A stretch of 64,000 bases of DNA. It comes from Sphingobacteriales bacterium. GTDB lineage: Bacteria > Bacteroidota > Bacteroidia > Chitinophagales > Chitinophagaceae. Position 1 is the stretch's first letter. Each line of letters starts with the position of its first letter. Positions 9,075-19,700 of this stretch are shown in pieces. The stretch spans positions 1 to 64,000 of the forward strand of contig OMJB01000078.1 of the NCBI GenBank assembly GCA_900299255.1, given 5' to 3'. The translations under genes and the position numbers were made by a program. Below the pieces are notes generated by a model, which made no database searches, was not told the DNA's origin, and was given only the letters and a program-made list of their open reading frames with translations.

Positions 9075-11370
9075 TTACCCGGAAATTCCTCCAGCCAGGA
9101 ATTCATTGACTTTAATACTAAACTCTTTTGCAGCCTTTTTTAGAAACAAGATGTGTTTTTCAACCATCTTTGCGTCTGCAACATCAGTGTTCATATTTTC
9201 CAGTTCAGAGAGCACTACAGCCATAGGCTCCTGTTTAAAACTGGAAACCGATGGGCGGATCTTATGAGCAATTGCCGCAATATCAGTCCATTCCTTTTCG
9301 CCAAAGGCCAGTTCAATTCTTGCTATGTTATCAAACAGCTCTTTGACAAAAACCTTCGTCAGCTCATATAAAAAATCATTGTTACCATTCGCAAAAGCAA
9401 AAATTGTAGACAGGTCAAATTCTGTTTCAAAGTTTTCTTGCACATTGCTTTTGCCGTTCAGTTGTTTTTCCTCACCGATACGCTCTTTTCCCAGCCATTC
9501 TGCTATCTGGCGGATCATTTTATCTTCATCAAGCGGTTTGGAGATAAAATCGTTCATTCCAGCATTCAGGCATTTGTCCTGCTCTTGCTTGTAGGCACTG
9601 GCACTAAGCGCTACAATGGGTATAGACTTGTCCAGATGTGTACGAATATACCTGGTAGCATCGAGCCCGTTCATTACCGGCATCTGCATATCCATAAGAA
9701 CCAGGTCGAACTTGCTGCCTTTCATCTTTACGATAGCTACTGACCCGTCTTCTGCTTCTACCACCTCTGCCCCATACTGCGCCAGGATATTGTTGGCAAG
9801 GATACGGTTGGTTGCATTATCTTCTACCAACAGAATTCGTTTGCCTTTAAGAGCCTGGGTATTTACTTCAGTTTTCAGCTGCTCCTCCAATTCACTTTCT
9901 GTACCTTTTCCAAGCATCAGGCTAAAGGACATAGTTGTTCCTACTCCTTTTCTGCTATCCACCTTTATTGCCCCCCCATTAGCTCAATTAACTGCTTGCT
10001 GATGCTCATCCCCAGCCCGGTACCACCGAATTTCCTGGAAATACTTTCATCCTCCTGCGTAAACTTGTCGAACAGCAGGTTGATAAATTCTTCACTGATA
10101 CCAATTCCTGTATCTGTTATTCTGAAATCAAGCCTCTGTGCAGTATATGAGTTTTCAACTACTTTGCAACTTAACGTTACAGACCCGTACTCAGTAAACT
10201 TGATTGCATTACCCAGCAAATTAATAAGTACCTGACTCAAACGATATGGATCCCCAATCAGGACATCAGATGTTTCCGGATCATATTCAGTGCGGAACAG
10301 TAAGCCTTTTTCCTCTACTTTATGATGCAGGATTCTCTGTGTTGTATCCAGCAGATCCTTCATACGGAATGGAATACACTCTAGTGTCACCTTACCAGAC
10401 TCAATTTTAGAGAAGTCCAGAAGGTCGTTCACAATAGTCAGCAGACTACCGGAAGCATTCTGTATGATATCAAGGTAATATCGTTGTTGGCCTTCCAGTT
10501 CTGTCTTACCAAGCAGCTTGCCTATGCCAATAATTGCATTCATAGGCGTGCGTATTTCATGGCTCATATTAGCCAGAAAAGCCTCTTTAGCCCGCGATGA
10601 AGCCTCAGCTTCCAGCTTAGCTCTTTTCAATTCAATTTGAATTTCTTTCTGCCTGGTGATATCCAGATGTATACCTATGCTACCGGTAAATTCGTTGTTG
10701 TCATTAAATATCGGCGCTCCGCTGATCAGCCACCATTTATCCGCTCCGGTTTTGGTTTTCACCTTCAGTTCATATGCATCAGACTTTCCTGCCTTTCTGC
10801 GTTCAGCAGTCTCTGTCACATTAGCATCATTTGCCGCAAACAGCTTAATTGCATTTTTCCCAATCAGCTCATCGGCTGCATATTCACTCATGTCGCAAAA
10901 ACTCTGGTTGGCATACATTATCTCTTCATTTGGAGCTACCTGAAGCAGGCCAAGATTCATATTCTAAATGATCCTTCTGTACTTTTCTTCACTTTCCTTA
11001 AGCGCCCGTTCTGCCTTTACCCTGAGTGTAATATCTGTTGAGAACCCGATAACATAAGGCATGTCCATATCGCTCTTCACCAGAAAGTTCTTATAAAGCA
11101 ACTGAATCTTTTCGCCACTTTTACCGGTAGTGTGCATTATGCCTTCAGCCTTACCGGTGTTTCTGATTTCATTTAGGTATATCTCTTTGAATTTCTCCTT
11201 GTCATCATTGAACAAGAGATCAGCTATAGGTTTCCCAATTAAACCATCCCGTGTAAAACCCAGCGCTTCGCATGCAGTCTGGTTTACATCAAGAACAATA
11301 CCATCGAGGTCATGGGTACATATAAGCGCCTGACTATTGTCAAATTTACTCTTGTAGCGCAGCTCTGTTA
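9075..11370 (-). pseudogene. Hybrid sensor histidine kinase (PAS-PAS-HisKA-HATPase-REC-HPt), 5'-truncated and interrupted by one in-frame TAG and one frameshift
   Basis: Three collinear ORFs (10964-11215, 9965-10960, 9075-9962) with PAS, NMSHEIRTPMNAIIG, GTGLGMSISKQLI, and REC DLVLMDMQMPVMNGLDATRYIR. Translation also runs upstream of 11215 to ~11370 (LTELRYKSKFDNSQALICTHDLDGIVLDVNQTACEALGFTRDG) with no start codon. Confidence 0.85.
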
Positions 11371-14300
11371 GCTAATGCTCAGGCTCCTCAGAATTTTAAT
11401 TATCAAGGTGTAGCCAGGTCCGCGGCAGGCACGCCAATTGCCAGCCAGCCCATAGGCTTGAGGCTCACAATACACGACGGCTCGGCGTCAGGCACCACAC
11501 TGTATCAGGAAACATTCACTCCTACCACCAATGGCTTTGGCCTTTATAATGTGTCTGTAGGTGGCGGAACAGTTGTTTCCGGTACATTTAATACCATAAG
11601 CTGGGGAAGCGGCGCTAAATACATGCAAGTGGAAATAGACCCTGCCGGTGGCACCAGCTACACATCAGCAGGTACAAACCAATTGATGAGTGTACCCTAC
11701 TCTTTGTATGCAAATCAGATACCAAATGTGGGTACCCCAGGCACGTATGGTTCTTCAACCCAGGTACCTGTTATTACAACTGATGCCCAGGGCCGTGTAA
11801 CCTCAGTTACCAGCACGCCCATCACGACGGGTGGCACAGGTACTGTTACCTCTGTAACAGCTGGCACAGGCTTATCAGGTGGTACTATCACCATTTCAGG
11901 CACTATCAGTATGCCAAGCGTAGGCACAGCGGGCACATACGGCTCATCTACACAGGTGCCTGTATTTACTACAGATGCTCAAGGGCGCGTATCATCGGTT
12001 ACCAATACAACTATACCGCTTACCTCTGGCACAGTAACGTCTATAAACACCACACCTGGCCAGCTTACGGGCGGCCCTATTACCTCAAGCGGAACATTAG
12101 GCCTGGCCACTGCTGGTACAGCCGGCACTTATGGCTCAGCTACACAGGTTCCAGTAATTACAACAGATGCCTATGGCCGCGTTACATCTGTAACCAACAC
12201 AACTATTACAGCGGGAGGCACAGGCACAGTAACTTCCGTAACTGCTGGAACAGGATTATCTGGCGGAACAATTACCGGCTCTGGTACAATTAGTATGCCA
12301 AGTGTAGGTACTGCTGGCACATATGGTTCTGCTACTCAGGTACCTGTAATTACAACAGACGCTCAAGGCCGTGTGACCAGCGTGACAAACACCACGATCA
12401 CTGCCGGAGGTACAGGCACTGTTACCAGTGTTAATACTTCTGCACCACTCACCGGAGGCCCTATTACCGGCACAGGTACTATTGGCTTATCAACTACAGG
12501 TACAGCGGGTACTTACGGTTCAGCCACTCAGGTTCCTGTTATCACGACTGACGCATATGGCAGAGTCAGTGGGGTTACCAATACAACTATAACAGGACTT
12601 ATTAACTCGGGAACAACAGATTATGTTTCGAAATTTACAAGTGCTACATCATTGGGCAATTCACAAATTTATGACAACGGCACGTCTGTGGGTATTGGCA
12701 CATCGTCTCCCTACTCTGGCGACAAATTAGCAGTTGTTAATTCCAGCACTTCGTCTTCTACCAAGGCAATTCATGGTGTTTCTCACAGCAATGCTAGTTT
12801 AGGAATTACAACCCCAATAGCAGTTGCTGGCGAATCGGATTCGTATATTGGGGTTGCAGGTATCAGTAGTGGGCAGCATGGTGTATATGGCATCTCAAGT
12901 GCGCCAACCTATTCTGGCGTATTTGGAACAAATACAGGCGGAGGTTATGGTGTTTGGGGTGCAGTGAGCGGTTCCACGGGAACAGCGGGCTATTTTGATG
13001 GTGGTTCAAGCGGCGGATTTGGCGTTGTTGTTCCTAATGGAAAGTCAGTTTTTGGCGCTTCAACACCAAGCAATATGGCAAAGGTAGAAATTTCGGGTGT
13101 AGGCACCTACAGTGTCGCACCTGTATACCAGGCAGGCTTGATTGTCGACGGCCCTACAACACTCAGTGCCAGCGGTGTATATGCATCGGGTGGCTGGAAA
13201 GGCGTATTTGGCCATAATCTGGGTACTTTGTCAGGTGTTTAAGCCATCGGCGTACATGGTAAACAGGAAGGCAGCGCTTACACTGGCATCGGATATGGTG
13301 TAAAAGGTGAAAATATTGGCACAGGTGGTACCGCAAACTATGGTGTTTTCGGTTCGGCAACGGGAGCAACCGGAACCGGTGTTGGTGGCAGCATAAGTGG
13401 TGGTGGAATTGCTGTTTCTGGCAAAGTAACATCAGGCATTGGCACTGCGGGTTACTTTGATTGTATATCTTCATCCGGTTTTGGTATTATTGTTCCTAAT
13501 GGCAGGTCGGGTTTTGGCATAACAACTCCGTCAAATATGTCGCAGGTACACGTTTCAGGTGTTGGCACTTATAGTGTTGCCCCCTATTATCAGGCAGGCA
13601 TAGTTGCTGATGGAAGCCCTACTGTTGGCAGTGGCTGCGGTGTATATGGCGAAAGTGGCTGGAGGGGTGTTTATGGCCGCAACCCAGGTGCAGGAGCAGG
13701 ATCAGACGCGATTGGTGTACATGGCCGTTTGGAAACAGGCAGCTCATATACTAATGGCTATGGTGTTAAAGCTGAAGCATTCGGCACAGGCCCAACCAAC
13801 TATGGTGTATTTGGTAATGCATCAGGCGGTACTACTAACAACTACGGTGTATACGGTACCAATTCAGGTACAGGATACGCTGGTTACTTTGCAGGCAACG
13901 TTCGTATCACAGGTTCTATCACAAAAGGCAGTGGTACCTTCCTGATTGACCATCCGCTTGATCCAGAGAACAAGTACCTCTACCATTCATTTGTAGAAAG
14001 CCCTGACATGATGAACGTATACAACGGCAATGTTGTAACTGATGCAAGCGGTGTTGCCGCAATTGAACTCCCTGACTATTTCGAAGCGCTCAACAAAGAT
14101 TTCCGTTATCAGCTAACTACTATTGGGCAGCCTGCTCAGGTTTGGGTTTCACAGGAAATCTCAGGCAATCGTTTTGAAGTAAAATCAGATAAACCTAACG
14201 TAAAAGTAAGCTGGCAGGTAACCGGTATCCGTCACGACAAATACGCTGATGCACACCGGGTAGTACCGGAGGTAGAAAAAGAAGCTCAGTTCAAAGGCCA

Positions 14301-14400
14301 CTACCTGCATGCAAAAGAATGGGGTAAGCCACAGAGCAAAAGCTTCGACGCTATTACAACTCCAAAAGAAACAGAAGGCAACAAGCCTGCAAGGCAATAA
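11362..14400 (+). pseudogene. Repeat-rich surface/adhesin-like protein lacking a normal start and interrupted by an in-frame TAA at 13240-13242
   Basis: Frame reads AALLANAQAPQNFNYQGVARSAAGTPIASQ... (signal-peptide end plus typical mature start) but no ATG upstream before TAA at 11323; ORFs 11458-13242 and 13537-14400 are in the same frame. C-terminal GSGTFLIDHPLDPENKYLYHSFVESPDMMNVYNGN domain. Confidence 0.85.
11731..12600 (+). repeat. Five tandem 192-nt (64-aa) coding repeats in the adhesin
   Basis: GTAGTYGSxTQVPVxTTDAxGRVTSVTNTTI units; starts at 11731, 11923 and 12499 are consistent with an exact 192-nt period. Confidence 0.9.
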
Positions 14401-14422
14401 TATTATATCACATGAAAAACAG

Positions 14423-14459
14423 AAAGCGGCTGCCTCAAAATGTTTGAGGCAGCCGCTTT
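14423..14459. terminator. Bidirectional terminator hairpin between convergent genes
   Basis: Perfect 17-bp stem AAAGCGGCTGCCTCAAA / TTTGAGGCAGCCGCTTT with ATG loop. Confidence 0.9.
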
Positions 14460-14483
14460 GTTCTATACTTGATTACCAGAAAC

Positions 14484-16601
14484 CTATTTCCCGTATTCCA
14501 GGCCCATATTCCAGAACAGGAACGCCCATTTGTCGGCTTGTTCGGCTATAATCATATCTGTTGGTTTGCCGGCACCGTGCCCGGCTTTTGTCTCTATTCT
14601 TATCAGCATCGGGTTAGCACATGTCTGGCCAGCCTGTAGTGCTGCGGCAAACTTAAATGAGTGGGCTGGCACTACCCTGTCGTCATGGTCGCCTGTAGTA
14701 ACCAGCGTTGCGGGATAGCACTTCTTTCCTGCATTATGCACTGGAGAGTATTTGTAGAGGTAACTGAACATTTCCTTGCTGTCTTCTGCAGTGCCATAGT
14801 CGTATGCCCAGCCTGCCCCTGCCGTAAATTTGTTGTACCGCAGCATATCCAGCACACCTACCGCCGGAAAACAAACTTTAAACAGATCTGGCCGCTGTGT
14901 CAGGCATGCACCCACCAGCAAACCTCCGTTTGAGCCACCTGAAATAGCCAGATAATCAGTGGATGTATACTTGTGTTTGATAAGATACACGCCTGCAGCA
15001 ATGAAGTCATCAAATACATTCTGCTTCTGCATTTTGGTACCGGCATTGTGCCATTTATCACCATATTCACCACCACCTCTCAGATTAGCTACTGCATAGA
15101 TGCCACCATGTTTCATAAACACCAGGTTACTCACACTGAATGAAGGCGTAAGACTGATATTGAAGCCGCCATAGCCATACAATAAAACAGGGTTCTTACC
15201 ATTGAGTGTCATCCCTTTTTTATAGGTTATGATCATAGGAATTTTTGTTCCATCATCTGAAGTGTAGAATAGCTGCTTGCTTTCAAACTCACTGGGGTCA
15301 AATTTCACACCCGATGTCTTGTACGATTCAGACTTGCCTGTTTTGATGTTAAACTTAAAAATAGTTGGAGGGAACACATAAGATGTATACGTGTAATACA
15401 CCTCAGTTTCCTCCATCTTCCCGCTGAAACCACCAGCAGTACCAAGCCCGGGCAACGCTATTGCTTGCTCCATTTTGCCGTCCAGCCCATACTGATAAAC
15501 TTTTGAAACCGCGTCTTCAATGTAGTGCGCAAATAATTTCTTTCCGCATGTGGTAATAGAAAGCGGGAACTTCGACTCTGGTATCAGCGTCTTCCAGTTC
15601 TCTTTGGCAGGTGCTGCAGCATCAACTGTTACCAGCCTACGGTTGGGTGCATCCTGATTTGTCGTTATGTACAATTTGCCCTTCTCCGAAAAAACAACAT
15701 CCTGCTCGTTGTCAAATCCAGTAACAACAGGCACCACCGGTGCATCCTTTTTTGTGAGATCCTGTATGTACAGTTCATTGCCATAGGTAGCATTTGCAGC
15801 ACTTATTACCAGATAGTGCCCATCTTCAGTTACACCGCCACCTATATACCTTCTGGGTGTAGCCTCCCCACCAAAAATAAGTTTGTCTTCACTTTGCGGA
15901 GTACCCAGTTTGTGATAGAACAATTTGTGTATCTGTGTTTTCTCAGACAGTTGGCTGCCCTTCGGTTTGTCGTAGCTGCTGTAATAGAATCCATCATTAT
16001 GCAGCCATGATAAACCACTGAACTTAACGTCACGAAGCGTATCATCCTTCATCTTGCCGTTTTTCGTATCTATAACGATCACCTTACGCCAGTCGCTGCC
16101 GCCTTCGCTGATCTGATAAGCAGCCAGCGATCCGTCTTTTGTAAATTCTATCCCCTGCAGCGACGTGGTTCCATCTGCTGAAAATTTATTTGGGTCTAGA
16201 ATAACCTCTGGCTGGCCAGCACCTTTCTGCCTATACAACACACTCTGATTCTGCAGCCCATCATTTTTGTAATAATATGTATACTCACCTTCTTTAAATG
16301 GTGCCGAGTATTTTTCGTAGTTCCACAGTTCTTTCAGATCGGCTGCTATCGCATTCCTGAACGGAATTTTAGATATATAATTATTAGTTACTGCATTTTG
16401 CTCTTTCACCCAGCTTTTCGTTTCCTCGCTCATATCGTTCTCCAGCCAGCGGTAAGGGTCAGAGACTTTTGTGCCGAAATAATCATCCGTCTGATCCGTC
16501 ATCTTCGTATCCGGATATTTGCCTGTAAACGCAGTACGCTGCTGTGCATTTGTAGTCATACTCATCAATAATAGTGCTGTGCAAAATGAAAGTCCCTTCA
16601 T
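14484..16601 (-). CDS. Prolyl oligopeptidase family serine peptidase (S9)
   Basis: Signal peptide; ISGGSNGGLLVGACLTQRPDLF, TGDHDDRVVPAHSFKFAA, KAGHGAGKPTDMIIAEQADKWAF. Confidence 0.93.
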   Translation of the reverse strand: MKGLSFCTALLLMSMTTNAQQRTAFTGKYPDTKMTDQTDDYFGTKVSDPYRWLENDMSEETKSWVKEQNAVTNNYISKIPFRNAIAADLKELWNYEKYSAPFKEGEYTYYYKNDGLQNQSVLYRQKGAGQPEVILDPNKFSADGTTSLQGIEFTKDGSLAAYQISEGGSDWRKVIVIDTKNGKMKDDTLRDVKFSGLSWLHNDGFYYSSYDKPKGSQLSEKTQIHKLFYHKLGTPQSEDKLIFGGEATPRRYIGGGVTEDGHYLVISAANATYGNELYIQDLTKKDAPVVPVVTGFDNEQDVVFSEKGKLYITTNQDAPNRRLVTVDAAAPAKENWKTLIPESKFPLSITTCGKKLFAHYIEDAVSKVYQYGLDGKMEQAIALPGLGTAGGFSGKMEETEVYYTYTSYVFPPTIFKFNIKTGKSESYKTSGVKFDPSEFESKQLFYTSDDGTKIPMIITYKKGMTLNGKNPVLLYGYGGFNISLTPSFSVSNLVFMKHGGIYAVANLRGGGEYGDKWHNAGTKMQKQNVFDDFIAAGVYLIKHKYTSTDYLAISGGSNGGLLVGACLTQRPDLFKVCFPAVGVLDMLRYNKFTAGAGWAYDYGTAEDSKEMFSYLYKYSPVHNAGKKCYPATLVTTGDHDDRVVPAHSFKFAAALQAGQTCANPMLIRIETKAGHGAGKPTDMIIAEQADKWAFLFWNMGLEYGK

Positions 16602-16779
16602 TATCGTCGTTTTATGAAATTCTGAATTAGAATAGCCCTCAAAATAAATGTATTTTTGGCATTATCCCTATCAGGACTAATTGAGCCGTTAAAATCAGCG
16701 TTTATACAGAAAACGTTAACAGTTTATTTATGGCTTAGACCTGTAATGAATTTATATTTGTAAGAAGTTGATGTAACAT

Positions 16780-19700
16780 ATTTATCTGAAAAGAGCATTA
16801 AAAATAATACGTTATACAGTAGCTACTCTGTTGCTGTTGTTGCTGACTATAGTCTTATTGGTCAACTACACACCTTTTCAGAATTTTCTTGCCCGTAAAG
16901 CTGCCAGCATCCTGTCTGACAAAATAAAAACGAAAGTTGAAATTGCTCACATTAGAATAGACTTCCTGAATCATCTGCTGGTACAGGGCGTCTTGATAGA
17001 GGATCAGGCTAAAGATACCTTGCTGTATGCAGGCGAGCTGCAGGTAAGACTTACCGACATCATTTTTTCAAAAGATGTACCCACTATTCATTATGTCGGG
17101 CTTCAAAATACATACGCCCATTTATACAGAACACCTGTATCAAAAGAATGGAATTACCAGTTTATTGCCGATGCATTAGGAAACAACAATAAAAGTGCTT
17201 CCTCAAAAAAGCAATCTATAGAACTGGATCTTAAAAAGGTGCTGTTAGAAAACGTCCGCTTTCATATGGACGACCAATGGGTAGGTGAAAATCTGGACTT
17301 CGATATTGGTAATCTGGTCATTAATACCAAAGCACTGAATTTCACAAAAGAACTGCTCGATGTAACCAAAATTGATATCAGCAAAGCAAACATCAGTATT
17401 AAAGAATATACTGGTGGCCGGCCACCTAAGGTAAAGAAAACTCACCCTTGGCAGGAGTTGCCTTACAAAACACCGTTTAATCCCGGCAACTGGGTAGTTA
17501 CTGTAAAAAAACTCTCTTTGAATGATTGCCGTTTTCAGTTTTCAAACCGCGAGGGCGTATCTGATTCCGGTGTTTTCGACCCGTCGCATATTGCGGTAAG
17601 CAACATAGGCCTTTCAGCAGAAGACATTGCTATTCATGGCGATACCCTGCAGGGGAATATTGTAAACCTCCATGCTGAAGAAAGAAGCGGCATCGCAATA
17701 AAAACAATGCGTAGTAAGGTAAGTGTTTCACCCAATGCTGCCATTTGCAAAGGCCTGTATCTGAAAACAAACCACAGCACGCTACAGAATTACTATGCGA
17801 TGCACTACAAGCACTTCCCTGCATTCAATTATTACATCGACAGTGTCACCATGGAAGCCCACCTGAATGATGCTGTAGTAGATGAACGGGATATTGCATA
17901 CTTCGCTCCGCGGCTTAAAACATTTCCAGCAATAGTTTTAAAAGTGAGCGGAGATGGCCTTGGCACTGTTGCCGACCTTGGCGCAAAAAATCTGGTTGTA
18001 TCAGATGGCCTCACAACGGTCAAAACTAACGTAACAATGAAGGGGTTGCCTGACATTTACCAGACACTTATCTCCTGTACAGAAACAGAAATTATAACTT
18101 CAGGGGCTGGTATTCTGCATTACGTACCTTCGCTCAGAAACAGCCCCGAGATTGCGCTCGAGCATATTGCACTCGCCTATTTTAAAGGTGATTATACAGG
18201 TTACATTGAGAACTTCTTAGTAAACGGGACAATTAAAACCAATCTGGGTGCTATAAACACACACCTGAATATGTCCATACCCGATTTCTCTTCAAAAACT
18301 GCATCTTATAGTGGAAATGTTAGTGCAGCCAATGTAATGATTGGAGACTTCCTGAAGCAACCTTTGCTCGGCAACATCAGTCTCAATGAAGAATTTTCCG
18401 GAAAATCATTCGACCCCGATGAGCTACAGTTGAAAATTGATGGTACTATTGGTGAATTAGGCATAAAAGGATACAATTACCACAATATCAGTACGCACGG
18501 CACTCTGGCCAAAAAGCAATTTAACGGCAACCTGCTCGTGGATGACCCCAATCTGGCTCTTGAATTCGATGGCAATATTAACTATGCAGGTAAAATTCCT
18601 GAAATCAATGCCAAAGCTCACCTGCTGGGGTCAAACTTTAAATCACTTAACCTAACAAAAGACCTATTAACATTAAATGCCGACTTCGACCTTAACTGCA
18701 GGGGCAACAATATTGACAATTTCACAGGCTACGCCCTGTTGAATAATATTGACCTGAAAAGCAATACGCACAAACTGGCTATTGATTCTGTACTGATCAA
18801 TGCAAACGGAGACAGCCTGTCCCGGTATGTGTCAGTAAAAAGCAACGACGTAACAGCCCTGATTAAAGGCAAATACCAGCTTACAAAGATACCCAACTCC
18901 ATCCAGTACTACCTTTCCAGGTATATACCAAATTACATAAAGGCACCCGGGAATTATGTTAGTGACCAGAATTTCGATTTTAGTGTTACTACCGGAAATA
19001 TTGACAGTATCCTTGCGCTGACAGTTCCCCTTATCAGAGGGTTTGATTTCTCATCGTTTAGCGGATCATTTAATTCAAATGAAAAAAGGCTCACTTTACA
19101 TGCATTGGTGCCCCAAGGCAATATTGGTAAATTTGGGATGCATAATGTAAATCTCGAAGGCATCGGCGATTTTAATATGCTCAGATTAAATACAACGTTC
19201 AATAATGTGGTGATTGGCGACAGTATATTGAACGGGTCAATGACCCTGAATACAACAGTTTCAAATGACTCTATCGCCTTTGTTATTAAAACCGTTTCAC
19301 CTGACACCAGCAGTTCTTTAACCCTGAATGGGCAGATTGTTGCGCGCTCAGATACATTGACGCTATCATTATTACCATCACAATTCTACCTCAATCAGGC
19401 TAAATGGGATATTGCCGGGGGCAGCAAAGTAGTTTACAGCGATAAATATCTCGTTGTTCAAGGACTGGATTTATCTTCAGGATTACAGAAAATATCAGTC
19501 AGAACAGATTTCGTGAATAATGACAGAGTCATAACACTGATTACAGATAATCTGGACCTTGGCCAGTTTGGCAACTGGGCCGGGTTGTCGGCGTATCAGC
19601 CAGATGGGAGAATCAATGGCAACATAAAAGTTAGTCGTCTATTTACCAATGCACTTATTGAAGCAAATATCAAGGCTTCAGGGGTAAAATTCAGCGGTAT

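Noticed and set aside
9960-9980. Programmed ribosomal frameshifting at the G7 tract
   Set aside because: No canonical slippery heptamer of the X XXY YYZ type and no obvious stimulatory structure; indel or miscall is simpler.
11731-12600. CRISPR array
   Set aside because: Repeats are 192-nt, in-frame coding repeats without conserved short direct repeats and unique spacers; no other array-like pattern or cas gene seen in the window.
13163-13474. 103-aa minus-strand His/Gln/Leu-rich ORF within the adhesin
   Set aside because: Antisense artefact of Gly/Thr/Val-rich repeat coding.
11458-14400. Prophage tail fibre
   Set aside because: Repeats resemble tail-fibre-like modules, but there are no neighbouring phage genes and the signal-peptide-like start and C-terminal domain fit a Bacteroidota surface protein.
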